A stretch of DNA of 64,000 nucleotides from Leptospira wolbachii serovar Codice str. CDC (lineage in GTDB: Bacteria; Spirochaetota; Leptospiria; Leptospirales; Leptospiraceae): contig NZ_AOGZ02000014.1 of assembly GCF_000332515.2 (NCBI RefSeq), forward strand, positions 1,566,001 through 1,630,000. Direction: 5' to 3'. The position numbers and the translations under genes were made by a program. The notes under the pieces are model-generated. The model was given only the letters and a program-made list of their open reading frames with translations, did not search any database and had not been told where the DNA came from. Each line of letters begins with the position of its first letter. The stretch's first letter is position 1. This document shows, in pieces, positions 55,607 to 64,000 of this stretch.

Positions 55607-55906
55607 TAGGTTTTTCCCCCAAAGATTTTATCGCCTAACAAAAGAGACATGACTAATAACGGGCATTTATTAGAAAAAATATCACCTAACAATGATTTTT
55701 CAATTTTTTCCATAACAGTTATAATTTTTTTAATTTTCATTTCCGTTCCAACTATATTGCACAGATTAGAAAAAAATCTGACAAAATTTTACTTATCTTT
55801 TTGAGCGTACATCCTAATTTTTTTTGACCCCAAAGGGTGGGTTTCATATAAAGTAACTTCATCGTAGTGTTTCCCCTTCCCCTGTTTTTGGGATTTTTGG
55901 GGAGTT
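55607..55906. promoter_or_regulatory. 300-bp AT-rich divergent intergenic region with inverted repeats
   Basis: No gene is seen. CTAATAA-CGGGCAT-TTATTAG (55653-55673) is a perfect 7-bp inverted repeat about 50 bp upstream of the ABC ATPase start, an operator-like site. CAGATT-AGAAAAA-AATCTG (55762-55780) is a second, 6-bp repeat. The sequence also has several T-runs and, near the right end, a C-rich stretch before the small gene at 55907. Both flanking genes point outward, so this holds two promoters. Confidence 0.5.
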
Positions 55907-56131
55907 ATGAACAGCACTGTCGATAAGCGGACTCATACAGGTAAATATAGAATGCTCGAATGCAATACAAAGATAAATACTGCAGACTTTATGAATGTGA
56001 AAATCAATAATCTTAAACCTTGTGCGGAATGTGGATCCGTCACGAACCTTTATCAATACAATCTCTGCAAAGTTTGTTTGTCCAAGAGTTTCAAAAAGCT
56101 TGTAAAAATCATCGACTCCGTGAGAAAGTAG
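55907..56131 (+). CDS. Small Cys-containing protein upstream of leuS
   Basis: A 74-residue basic protein of unknown function. CAECGS (about residues 38-43) and CKVCLSK (about 54-60) form a possible four-Cys zinc ribbon. The N-terminal 35 residues are polar. GGGGAG is two bases before the ATG, which is close but fits. It ends 28 bp before leuS on the same strand and could share its transcript. A tiny regulator or RNA-binding protein would fit, but this is inference. Confidence 0.65.
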   Translation: MNSTVDKRTHTGKYRMLECNTKINTADFMNVKINNLKPCAECGSVTNLYQYNLCKVCLSKSFKKLVKIIDSVRK

Positions 56132-56159
56132 AATTACTACACTTTCTCTACGTTAGTCG

Positions 56160-58763
56160 ATGAATTATCCATTCCAAGATATTGAACAAAAATGGCAAAA
56201 ACACTGGGACGACCACCAGACCTTTCGCACAAACGCTCACTCAACCAAACCTAAATACTATTGTTTAGACATGTTTCCCTACCCAAGTGGCGCAGGACTG
56301 CACGTAGGCCACCCAGAGGGATATACAGCGACAGACATCATTTCACGACTCAAACGAATGGAAGGATTTGAAGTCCTTCACCCCATGGGATGGGACGCTT
56401 TTGGCCTTCCTGCGGAAAGGTATGCGATGACAACGGGAGTTCACCCACGCACCACCACAAAGAACAATATTGATACCTTTCGTCGCCAAATCAAAAGCCT
56501 TGGCCTATCTTATGATTGGAATCGAGAAATCTCGACCACTCACCCGGACTACTACCGTTGGACCCAGTGGATTTTCCTTCAAATCTACAATTCGTACTTT
56601 GATCGTAAAAAGAACAAAGCCTTACCCATTACTGAACTCATCCAATCCTTAGAATCGGAGGGCTCCACCTTCTTTGAAGGGAAGGAACTACCGAAAGGAA
56701 TCCAATTTTCTCCCACCGAATGGAAGGCCAAATCCCGAAAGGAAAAAGAAGACATCCTCTCTTTTTTCCGATTGGTATATGAAGCAAACATTCCTGTCAA
56801 CTGGTGTGAGGCACTTGGAACTGTTCTTGCCAATGAAGAAGTGGAAGAATGGACTTCCAAAGGGTATTCTGTAGAAAGAAAACCCATGCGCCAATACATG
56901 ATGCGCATCACTTCTTACGCCGAACGTCTGCTAAACGACCTTTCCCTTTGTGAATGGCCTACTTCTACTCTAGAGATGCAAAGAAATTGGATTGGAAAAT
57001 CTGAAGGATTGGAACTCAGTTTCCCTGTTCCTTCTTTATCCAAAGACATCACTGTTTATACAACAAGACCCGATACCATTTTTGGGGCCACTTACCTAGT
57101 CCTTGCCCCAGAACACGCACTCGTAGCAGAGCTTACCACTCCCGAACAAAAATCGGCTGTGGAAAAATACCAAAAAGACTGTTCTTTAAAAAGTGATTTG
57201 GAACGAACCGAGCTGAATAAAGACAAAACAGGTGTGTTTACAGGATCTTACGCCAGTTTGCCAACAGACTCCTCAATAAAGGTTCCCATCTATATTTCTG
57301 ATTATGTTTTAATTTCTTATGGAACCGGTGCCATCATGGCCGTTCCTGCTCACGACCAAAGAGACTACGATTTTGCTATGAAGTTCCAACTTCCGATCAA
57401 ACAAGTAATCGATGGAAAGATGGAACCAAATCTTGCTTTTGATTCCAAAGATTCTGTTTGTATCAACTCTTCTTCCGCAGAAGTACAGTTAGATGGTAAA
57501 ACTTACAAAGATGCCTTCCAAACCATGTCCATTTGGGCAGAAAAGAAAGGCCTTGGACGTAAAAAAGTCCAATTCAAACTGAGAGATTGGCTTTTTGCCA
57601 GACAAAGGTATTGGGGAGAACCCATCCCTCTTGTTCACTTTGCCGATGGATCTTCCAAAGCACTTTCTGATTCCGAACTTCCCTTGGTTCTTCCAGACTT
57701 AGAAGAATTCAAACCTTCTGGCACGGGAGAATCCCCACTAGCACTTGCTAAAGATTGGCTCGTGTATACAGATCCAGAAACCGGAGAAGTGGGAAAAAGA
57801 GAAACCAATACCATGCCGCAGTGGGCCGGTTCTTGTTATTATTATCTTCGTTACATTGACCCAAGAAACAACGACAAACTCATCGATCCAGAACTGGAAA
57901 AAGCATGGATGCCTGTGGAAGTTTATGTGGGCGGGGCAGAACATGCCGTATTACACTTGCTATACTCCAGATTTTGGCATAAAATCCTTTTTGATTTAGG
58001 CCATGTTTCTTCCCCAGAGCCCTTCCAAAAGTTAGTCCACCAAGGTTTAATTTTGGGAGAAGACAAAGGGAAAATGTCAAAATCTCGTGGAAACGTTGTC
58101 AATCCAGATGATGTAGTCTCTGAATTTGGTGCAGACACACTTAGGCTTTTTGAAATGTTTATGGGTCCGTTTGAGATGTCCAAACCTTGGAGTAAAAACG
58201 GAGTGGATGGAGTGTTTCGATTTTTAAATCGAGTTTGGAGACTTTTTCACTCAGGCGAAAATGAATCTTTTTTTGTAGAAGATATCGAACCAAACGAAGC
58301 CGAACTGAAAACACTACATCGTACAATTAAAAAAGTAAAAGACGATATCGATAGTTTTTCTTTTAATACAGCCGTATCTCAGATGATGATCTTCATCAAT
58401 GAGTTCACAACAAATCCTAGAAAACCGAGAAAAGTTTTGGAACCGTTCGTTCTCGCACTCTCTCCCTATGCTCCCCATTTGGCAGAAGAACTTTGGTTTA
58501 AACTCGGATATAAAGAATCACTCGCCTACCATCCTTATCCAAAATGGGATGAGAAGTACTTACTCGATGCCAACATCACCATTGTGATTCAAGTGAATGG
58601 AAAAATGAGAGGAGAGTTTCTTGCTCCTCGTGACATTGAAGAGAAAGAAGTTTTGTCCCTTGCCAAAGCAGTGGAAAAAGCAAAACCATTTTGGGAAGGC
58701 AAAGAAATCAAAAAAGAAATCTATGTGAAGGGAAAACTCGTCAATATCGTAGTTGCCGGATAA
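56160..58763 (+). CDS. leuS: Leucine-tRNA ligase
   Basis: Class I synthetase that charges tRNA-Leu, with post-transfer editing. The 867 residues show the HIGH motif in PYPSGAGLHVGHPEGY (about 40-55), the CP1 editing domain with TTRPDTIFGATYLVLAPEH (about 300-318) and GTGAIMAVPAHDQRDYDFA (about 390-408), catalytic KMSKS in GKMSKSRGNVVNPDDVV (about 637), and the anticodon-binding and C-terminal domains. The start ATG 56160 gives the usual N-terminus MNYPFQDIEQKWQKHW. No key residue is missing. A strong terminator follows. Confidence 0.97.
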   Translation: MNYPFQDIEQKWQKHWDDHQTFRTNAHSTKPKYYCLDMFPYPSGAGLHVGHPEGYTATDIISRLKRMEGFEVLHPMGWDAFGLPAERYAMTTGVHPRTTTKNNIDTFRRQIKSLGLSYDWNREISTTHPDYYRWTQWIFLQIYNSYFDRKKNKALPITELIQSLESEGSTFFEGKELPKGIQFSPTEWKAKSRKEKEDILSFFRLVYEANIPVNWCEALGTVLANEEVEEWTSKGYSVERKPMRQYMMRITSYAERLLNDLSLCEWPTSTLEMQRNWIGKSEGLELSFPVPSLSKDITVYTTRPDTIFGATYLVLAPEHALVAELTTPEQKSAVEKYQKDCSLKSDLERTELNKDKTGVFTGSYASLPTDSSIKVPIYISDYVLISYGTGAIMAVPAHDQRDYDFAMKFQLPIKQVIDGKMEPNLAFDSKDSVCINSSSAEVQLDGKTYKDAFQTMSIWAEKKGLGRKKVQFKLRDWLFARQRYWGEPIPLVHFADGSSKALSDSELPLVLPDLEEFKPSGTGESPLALAKDWLVYTDPETGEVGKRETNTMPQWAGSCYYYLRYIDPRNNDKLIDPELEKAWMPVEVYVGGAEHAVLHLLYSRFWHKILFDLGHVSSPEPFQKLVHQGLILGEDKGKMSKSRGNVVNPDDVVSEFGADTLRLFEMFMGPFEMSKPWSKNGVDGVFRFLNRVWRLFHSGENESFFVEDIEPNEAELKTLHRTIKKVKDDIDSFSFNTAVSQMMIFINEFTTNPRKPRKVLEPFVLALSPYAPHLAEELWFKLGYKESLAYHPYPKWDEKYLLDANITIVIQVNGKMRGEFLAPRDIEEKEVLSLAKAVEKAKPFWEGKEIKKEIYVKGKLVNIVVAG

Positions 58764-58830
58764 ATTTCTTTCCGATCAAAATTAATATCCAAATTAGTTT
58801 TAAAAATCGAAAATCCTGTTCTTAAAACTA

Positions 58831-58876
58831 AAACCCCTCACTTTCCACTACTGGATTGGTTGAGGGGTTTTTTTTT
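58831..58876 (+). terminator. Terminator after leuS
   Basis: AAACCCCTCA and TGAGGGGTTT form a 10-bp stem around a 20-nt loop that could itself fold, followed by a run of T. It lies about 65 bp past the leuS stop and separates it from the minus-strand gene at 58893. Confidence 0.88.
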
Positions 58877-58892
58877 ATTCTAAAAACTTTGC

Positions 58893-60053
58893 CTACAAGA
58901 TCACCATGACAAAGATCAGCACTCCAAAGAGTACGATGGTGATAAAAACACCCATTAGAATAAATAAGTTTGCTCCAGAAGACTTGGATTCCTGAGCCGA
59001 AGCGTTACCTGCTTTTTTCTTGGCACTTTGTGCCGCAGAACCTTTGTTTGCTGTGCCTGACATACCTGCTGGTTTTGGAATGGCTACCTTCACAGGATGT
59101 TCTTCAATCGAATGAAGCAAATACTGGTTTGGTCCTTCTGCAAAAATATGATATTCTGTTTTGTTTCCAGCAATTCCAAGAAACCTGCCTACCACTGGTT
59201 CTTTGGAAATTTTCCCTTCTTCATCGATGAGTCCAAGAATTTGTGCATTCGTTTGACCCTCGGGAGTTTCTGTGGGAACACGAAAAAGAATTTCCATTCC
59301 TTCGATTAAATTATCAAACTCCACACCGTTGATGGGAGAAATGACCGTTTTCATATTCAATTCTTTAGGAAAGGAAGCCCGGTATTGGGCAATTTGACGG
59401 TCCAGTGAGGAAAGTTCACCTTTCGCTGGTTCGGTGGAAATTCCCGGGACTGAAGCGTCTTGGGCCGAAGCCGTTTCATCTTCTGGTTTAGGGATGGGAA
59501 GGATCACACCTTTCATTGGATTTTCATAACGAAACTTTGCTGTAGAAATTTTATCTACTTCCGCTTGCAGTTTTATATTTCTACCTTTTGTTGCCGCAAG
59601 GATGGGCATTTCTAAAATTTCAGCAATATGAGAAGGATCTTTTTTTTGCCAAAGGGGAAGGAGTTCCTCTAACTTCTCTTTGGTGAAGGCTCTGTGTACA
59701 GCACGCCCAATGTTTTCTGAAATCGCAGGATCATAACCGCCGGTTTTGCCAATATCACCTAAGTCCGTTGAGATCTGAACATGGTCTGCAAAAGTTCGAA
59801 TCCGTCGAAATGTTGGTGATGTCCCCACCACGGCATACAATTCCATAAGATGTTTACGAATGGAAGATACGAGAATGAGAACCATTCCGTTCAAACTGTC
59901 CAAATCTATTTTGATTTTCACAAGGTAACCGTCTGTAATTTTACCTTGTAAAACTTCTTTGGCTTGTTCGTCCGTAAACACGGCTTCTCTTGTCAGACCG
60001 ATTAGGTCTGCTTGTCGTTTGAGTTGTTCTGCTTTTGAGCTTAATTCGGACAT
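58893..60053 (-). CDS. Tail-anchored membrane protein of unknown function
   Basis: A 386-residue protein with a single hydrophobic segment at its C-terminus (LFILMGVFITIVLFGVLIFV, about 365-386), so it is likely anchored with its bulk in the cytoplasm. An N-terminal coiled region is followed by a domain with MVLILVSSIRKHLMELYAVV (about 56-75). Residues 190-230 and 335-362 are low-complexity linkers rich in Ala, Ser, Lys and Gln; about 240-330 form a beta-rich domain. No known family is recognised. It starts exactly where the HATPase gene stops (one-base overlap), so the pair is coupled. Confidence 0.78.
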   Translation of the reverse strand: MSELSSKAEQLKRQADLIGLTREAVFTDEQAKEVLQGKITDGYLVKIKIDLDSLNGMVLILVSSIRKHLMELYAVVGTSPTFRRIRTFADHVQISTDLGDIGKTGGYDPAISENIGRAVHRAFTKEKLEELLPLWQKKDPSHIAEILEMPILAATKGRNIKLQAEVDKISTAKFRYENPMKGVILPIPKPEDETASAQDASVPGISTEPAKGELSSLDRQIAQYRASFPKELNMKTVISPINGVEFDNLIEGMEILFRVPTETPEGQTNAQILGLIDEEGKISKEPVVGRFLGIAGNKTEYHIFAEGPNQYLLHSIEEHPVKVAIPKPAGMSGTANKGSAAQSAKKKAGNASAQESKSSGANLFILMGVFITIVLFGVLIFVMVIL

Positions 60054-60763
60054 TATTCTACAAACAATTGTTCGTGTGTTTCACTGGATTTGGGAATTCC
60101 ACTTAAATGAACTTCCACACGCGCGACTGTTTCCTTTTTCCTTTCTGATGAATATATAGAGAGTAAACGACGGTCAAAACCTGATTGAGACAACAATATT
60201 TCTACCATTGTGATTCCCATTCCTGCTCCCTCCGTACTATCACCGTGTTCCATAAAGAACTCGAATAGATTATCATACTTTTTCGCATTAATAAACTTTT
60301 CTTTTACTCGTTCTGCCTCAATTGGCAATAATGGGAAATTATTTCTAATTTCCAGGTTAATTTTGTCCTTTTTGTAGATGCAAGTGATCTTTACAAAGAG
60401 GCCGGACTCGCGCATTTGTTTTTTATATGCCGGAAACTTTCTTTCATTGAGGCTGGACTTAAAAAATTTCATCCCCTCTTCATAATCTTGTAAGTTCTGG
60501 ATGTTGAGTTTGAGTTCTCCAAAGATGATTCGTTTGATGGCTGCTTTTGTGGAATTGACAATGAGTTCCTTCGCAGCCGTATAAAAGAGCTCCATCAAAT
60601 CTTCACGACCAACGGAACCTAAAATCCGGAACAAAATGTACTTTAGTTTGGCCTCACCAATATCCCCCATCACATAAGTGATCATAGAGACCTTCTTCCC
60701 TAATGCCACGGCACGATCCACAGATGTGCAGAACTCAGAGCTTAGTTGGATCTCTTGGTACAT
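60053..60763 (-). CDS. Stand-alone HATPase-fold protein (SpoIIAB/histidine-kinase-like)
   Basis: A 236-residue cytoplasmic protein with an ATPase domain of the GHKL type. The N box is ELIVNSTKAAIKRI (about 66-79, Asn70) and the G-rich lid is STEGAGMGITMVEIL (about 190-205); the region between is longer than in SpoIIAB and includes FKSSLNERKFPAYKKQMRES. No His-phosphotransfer domain, sensor or membrane segment is present. It could be an anti-sigma kinase, an ATP-binding regulator or a partner of the tail-anchored protein that follows. No sigma factor or STAS protein is encoded next to it. The ribosome site of the start is weak. Confidence 0.8.
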   Translation of the reverse strand: MYQEIQLSSEFCTSVDRAVALGKKVSMITYVMGDIGEAKLKYILFRILGSVGREDLMELFYTAAKELIVNSTKAAIKRIIFGELKLNIQNLQDYEEGMKFFKSSLNERKFPAYKKQMRESGLFVKITCIYKKDKINLEIRNNFPLLPIEAERVKEKFINAKKYDNLFEFFMEHGDSTEGAGMGITMVEILLSQSGFDRRLLSIYSSERKKETVARVEVHLSGIPKSSETHEQLFVE

Positions 60764-60813
60764 ACCGGTAAACTGAAAAAATTTGCCAACATGTAGGGGA
60801 TTTGTCTAGCGAT

Positions 60814-62163
60814 TTATAACTTCTTCAGTTGTTTACCTAGGATTTCCATCACCCCGCTGATGTTTGGTTTGCATGATTGGATTCGGTTCTTTAATTTCTC
60901 ATCAATATTAGGGATTTTCCCTTCATGGAAGGCTAGTTTGAATTCTGTGAACTTAAGTCCATTTGCTGTGGAGATCACAACCACCGACTCACCCTTTTTG
61001 ACTACTCCCGATTCCACCGATTTCAATAGAGCCGCAAGAGCCACACCAGTATGAGGATCATTATAAAGTCCGTAAAGATCTCCACGAGCCGCTGCATTGG
61101 CCAACTCTTCTTCCGTTGCGACTTCCACGATTCCGTTGAATTTTTTTAAGATGCGGATCGCTTTTTTCACGGAGACAGGATCACCAATTTGGATTGCAGA
61201 AGCTAAAGTTTTTTCTGCGGTCACAGGAGCGAAGTCCGCAAAACCATTCTTAAACGATTCGTAGAGTGGACTTGCATTTTTTGCCTGCGCTAATATAATT
61301 CTCGGGTACTTATCGATAAGTCCAAGTTCATACATCATCTCAAATCCCATACCAAGTGCAGAAACATTTCCTAAGTTTCCACCGGGAATGACTATCCAAT
61401 CGGGAACTTTCCAACCTAACTGTTGTGTAATTTCCACAGAGATTGTTTTTTGTCCTTCGATACGAAGTGAATTCATAGAGTTGGCAAGATAAATGGATTT
61501 TTCTTTGGTGAGTTCTTTCACCACTGCCATACAACCATCAAAGTCTGTTTCGAGTGCCAAAACTAGAGCCCCATTGGCAACGGGTTGGATGAGTTGGGCC
61601 GTAGATACCTTGTTTGCTGGTAAAAGTATAATGGATGGAATTCCAGCTTTTGCTGCATAAGAAGCGAGCGCTGCCGAGGTATCTCCCGTGGAGGCACAAG
61701 CCACTGCTTGGATAGGCACTCCGTCCGAAATCATTTGTTTGACTTGGCTCACAAGGACCGTCATTCCTAAATCTTTAAAAGAGCCAGTGTGAGAAACTCC
61801 GCACTGTTTGACGTACAGGTTTGCCAAACCCAAATCTTTAGCAAAACGAGAAGCGTCATACAAATGGCTGGTTCCTTCGCCCGAAGTGATGATATTTTCA
61901 TCGCTGATTCCGGGTAACACCCATTCCTTTTTTCCCCAAACACCAGAGGCATTGGGAAATTGGCTAGATCGGAACCGAGATTCAAATTCCGATTTCCATT
62001 CGGGTGCAGAAACTTGTTTCAGACTGTCTATATCATGTTCAACATTTAAAAGTTCCCCGCAAGCTTCGCAGGAATAAATCACTTGGTGGAGAGGGTAGGT
62101 TTTGCGACAAGAGTCATTGGTACAACGAAACTGTGCTCGGAATTGATATTTTGTAAGTGACAT
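60814..62163 (-). CDS. thrC: Threonine synthase
   Basis: PLP enzyme that converts O-phosphohomoserine to threonine. The 449 residues open with a zinc-ribbon-like RCTNDSCRKTYP and YSCEACGELLNVEHD (about 13-44), seen in one class of threonine synthases. PLP-binding Lys130 sits in GVSHTGSFKDLGMTV, and the phosphate-binding loop is IPGGNLGNVSALGMG (about 235). The remaining substrate motifs look intact. Start ATG 62163 gives MSLTKYQFRAQFRC. Transcribed alone; the next gene on this strand starts 50 bp away. Confidence 0.95.
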   Translation of the reverse strand: MSLTKYQFRAQFRCTNDSCRKTYPLHQVIYSCEACGELLNVEHDIDSLKQVSAPEWKSEFESRFRSSQFPNASGVWGKKEWVLPGISDENIITSGEGTSHLYDASRFAKDLGLANLYVKQCGVSHTGSFKDLGMTVLVSQVKQMISDGVPIQAVACASTGDTSAALASYAAKAGIPSIILLPANKVSTAQLIQPVANGALVLALETDFDGCMAVVKELTKEKSIYLANSMNSLRIEGQKTISVEITQQLGWKVPDWIVIPGGNLGNVSALGMGFEMMYELGLIDKYPRIILAQAKNASPLYESFKNGFADFAPVTAEKTLASAIQIGDPVSVKKAIRILKKFNGIVEVATEEELANAAARGDLYGLYNDPHTGVALAALLKSVESGVVKKGESVVVISTANGLKFTEFKLAFHEGKIPNIDEKLKNRIQSCKPNISGVMEILGKQLKKL

Positions 62164-62224
62164 AGACTTCTCTAGGCTTCAGATTTACGGAAAGTTCCTT
62201 TTCCATTCTGGAGAAAGGGGAAAA

Positions 62225-62253
62225 ATGCACGAATGATTTTTATCGTTTTTTGA
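62225..62253 (+). other. Two tiny overlapping reading frames in the lepB leader
   Basis: A strong ribosome site (AGAAAGGGG, 62212-62220) is followed by ATG 62225 (MHE, stop 62234) and ATG 62233 (MIFIVF, stop 62251); the last stop overlaps the lepB ATG at 62253. The ribosome site is too far (about 32 bp) from lepB itself. This may be a coupled chain or a chance pattern. Confidence 0.35.
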
Positions 62254-62858
62254 TGGATATGGAAACAGAAACTAAAGTCTCCCGGTGGTGGGCAAAATTC
62301 AAACGATACACCCGTCGCAGTCTTTTCATTTTTATCTTTCTCTGTTTCCTCCTATTTATACGCATTTTTCTATTCCAAATCTATTCCATTCAGGGAAATT
62401 CCATGTATCCGACCTTGGAACACGGGTCTGTTGTCTTTGTTTGGAAGGGTGGATTTGCCATTTCTGCCAAATTCTTTGGAACGGAACTTCTATACACGGA
62501 CCCCAAAATCAACAAATTGGACTTGGTGCTTTTTGTGAGTAAGGAGGATGAACTTGTCGTCAAACGAGTGATAGGTTTACCAGGAGAATTTTATTCTATT
62601 GAGGCGGGACGTGTCCTCATTGATTCCACCGAGCTGTTAGAAAATTATCTTCCTCAAGGAACTTACACAAGTGAGCCAAGTACGTCTATATTTCTCAATC
62701 GTCACAACTCACCTTTTCTAGCTATGGATAAACAAGGTAGAATTCCCCCGGGTTATTATCTTCTTCTAGGTGACAACAGGCAGTATTCAACGGATTCCCG
62801 ATCCTTTGGACTCGTACCTGTAGAAAAAATCAAAGGCAAAGTGATCTTCTATTTTTAA
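62253..62858 (+). CDS. lepB: Signal peptidase I
   Basis: Cleaves signal peptides from exported proteins, acting at the outer face of the inner membrane. A membrane segment (about residues 23-42) is followed by the catalytic Ser in IQGNSMYPTLEHGSVVFVW (about 48-50) and the Lys in DELVVKRVIGLPGEF (about 103), with the box E motif YYLLLGDNRQYSTDSRSFG near residue 165. All three are intact; 201 residues is short but normal. ATG 62253 is preferred over TTG 62250. No good ribosome site lies just upstream (see leader entry). lepB is followed after two bases by the PBP gene, so they form an operon. Confidence 0.94.
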   Translation: MDMETETKVSRWWAKFKRYTRRSLFIFIFLCFLLFIRIFLFQIYSIQGNSMYPTLEHGSVVFVWKGGFAISAKFFGTELLYTDPKINKLDLVLFVSKEDELVVKRVIGLPGEFYSIEAGRVLIDSTELLENYLPQGTYTSEPSTSIFLNRHNSPFLAMDKQGRIPPGYYLLLGDNRQYSTDSRSFGLVPVEKIKGKVIFYF

Positions 62859-62860
62859 CA

Positions 62861-64000
62861 ATGACCGAATACAAACAACGTTTTAAGTATATCATTCTAT
62901 TTATACTCTTCCTTTTCGTCATCCTACTCTTTCGCGTTATCTATCTCACTTATTTTAATGATAATATCATTAATCTAAAGTCGAGTAAGTATGTACAACG
63001 AGGAACTATCTACGATAGGAGAGGGATTGAACTTGCGATCTCTCGCGAGTCGGCAACGGTTGGAATTGATCCAACAAATATCTATGATCCGGAACTCACA
63101 GCACAGGAGCTCGGTCCCATACTTGGAATCTCACCAACAAAACTGATTGAAACCATTCGCGACAAACAGAATTATTTTTTATTAAAAAGAGAAATTGAGC
63201 TTACCAAAGCAGAAAAAATCAAAGCTCTCTCGTTACCCGGTGTTCGTGTGGAAAAAGAATACAAACGAATTTATCCGCAAGGAAGTTTAGCCGCCAGTCT
63301 ACTTGGTTTTACAGGTTACGATGATGACAAAGCCCTCTCAGGACTTGAGATGTTGTTCAATTTGGAATTGTTATCTACACCCGATGCAGAATCAACCAAA
63401 GGAAATAATGTTCATCTAACTATTGATAGTATCATTCAATACCGATTAGAGAAGTCACTGCAGAAAGCCTTTATCCAAACTGCTTCCAAACGGGGAATCG
63501 GTATGATTATGGATACAGAAACAGGGAAAATTTTAGCGATGGCATCTTTCCCCAATTTTGATCCCAACCATTTCCAAGATTTTCCTTTAGAATCTCATTC
63601 CAATTGGTCTATCCGCCATGTTTATGAACCGGGATCGACAATGAAAATCTTCATTGCCCTAATGTTACTGAATGAAGGCAAAATCCTTCCCGGCGAAAGG
63701 TTTCATTGTCCAGGATACATTGAAATAGGAAAAACAACCATTCGTTGTACTGACAATCATGGTCATGTGAATTTGGATGAAATTTTACAATACTCCTGTA
63801 ACGTTGGAATCATTAAAGCAGCCCAAAAAATTGATGAAGCAACATACTACAGTTATATGGATAAATTTAAATTTGGAAAAAGAACCAACTTTTCCATCCA
63901 TGAGGCGAAAGGATATTTACCTCCTTTAAACAAATGGAATAAAAGTACACCTTACTTTTTATCCATTGGACAAGGTCTATCTGTCACACCAATCCAACTC
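62861..64000 (+). CDS. Class B penicillin-binding protein (FtsI/SpoVD-like), 3' end cut
   Basis: A peptidoglycan transpeptidase, 380 codons present and running off the window. An N-terminal membrane segment (about 9-30) is followed by the PBP dimerisation domain with RGTIYDRRGIELAISRES, and the transpeptidase domain starts near residue 205. The active-site SxxK is in EPGSTMKIF (Ser near 262), and the SxN motif is SCNVG (about 315). The KTG motif would lie beyond the window. ftsI (septal) or a relative with the same fold cannot be separated here. It starts two bases after the lepB stop. Confidence 0.92.
   Translation, partial: MTEYKQRFKYIILFILFLFVILLFRVIYLTYFNDNIINLKSSKYVQRGTIYDRRGIELAISRESATVGIDPTNIYDPELTAQELGPILGISPTKLIETIRDKQNYFLLKREIELTKAEKIKALSLPGVRVEKEYKRIYPQGSLAASLLGFTGYDDDKALSGLEMLFNLELLSTPDAESTKGNNVHLTIDSIIQYRLEKSLQKAFIQTASKRGIGMIMDTETGKILAMASFPNFDPNHFQDFPLESHSNWSIRHVYEPGSTMKIFIALMLLNEGKILPGERFHCPGYIEIGKTTIRCTDNHGHVNLDEILQYSCNVGIIKAAQKIDEATYYSYMDKFKFGKRTNFSIHEAKGYLPPLNKWNKSTPYFLSIGQGLSVTPIQL

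Noticed and set aside
55607..55906. T-box or other aminoacyl-tRNA-sensing leader for leuS
   Set aside because: No T-box sequence or specifier loop is visible, and a small gene lies between this gap and leuS.

Overview
This window reads as a contiguous piece of a Leptospira chromosome, most likely from a saprophytic or environmental species. The evidence is the moderately AT-rich DNA, abundant TTG starts, Leptospira-type lipoproteins, a DUF1574/MBOAT pair, an ftsQ-ftsA pair, and a protein at 51329-52231 that I recognise as the flagellar-coiling protein FcpA. Species cannot be fixed from the sequence alone. I saw no tRNA, rRNA, IS element, prophage or CRISPR array. Gene density is high, both strands are used, and most intergenic gaps are under 150 bp.

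Layout. 1-1798: division genes ftsQ and ftsA (ftsA cut by the window edge). 1912-4293: a small exported protein behind a cluster of palindromes, then an exported caspase-fold protein. 4353-7176: an MBOAT O-acyltransferase with an SGNH partner, probably modifying a surface polymer. 7235-17035: recQ, dihydroorotase, a PAS/GGDEF/EAL protein, pheT and a lipoprotein/7TM/SpoIIE phosphatase. 17047-22382: gamma-carbonic-anhydrase-like protein, MFS carrier, acyl-CoA thioesterase, a membrane GGDEF-EAL protein and a CDF metal exporter. 22489-23930: a PhlG-like hydrolase divergent from a TetR regulator, with an obvious operator between them. 23947-30137: mltA, then the conserved rpmH-rnpA-yidD-yidC-jag-mnmE block, here without dnaA. 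30218-36021: Lys-rich secreted protein, large lipoprotein, ankyrin protein, GMC oxidoreductase, DUF2804 protein. 36030-45314: RND pump, DsbA-like protein, Acg-type nitroreductase, stand-alone EAL protein, TauE/SafE carrier, lipoprotein and small proteins, YihY membrane protein. 45425-48969: small helical protein, ABC-F ATPase, rhodanese, DAHP synthase. 48973-51101: panB, folK and a DnaC-like ATPase. 51329-58763: fcpA, an FtsX-type ABC transporter, a small Cys protein, leuS. 58893-64000: a tail-anchored protein with a HATPase partner, thrC, lepB and a class B penicillin-binding protein cut by the window end.

Functional themes. Envelope biogenesis and division recur (ftsQA, MBOAT/SGNH, mltA, yidC, lepB, PBP, the ABC transporter, the RND pump). 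Signalling is c-di-GMP heavy, with three EAL proteins, plus one SpoIIE phosphatase and one lone HATPase that could belong to partner-switching circuits.

The least explained parts are the palindrome array at 2351-2459, the TetR/PhlG-like locus with its overlapping 21-codon reading frame, the rnpA start region, the short-leader arrangements before the ABC-F and lepB genes, and the two-gene unit at 58893-60763. I found no clear defence system or mobile island. The window is mostly core chromosome.
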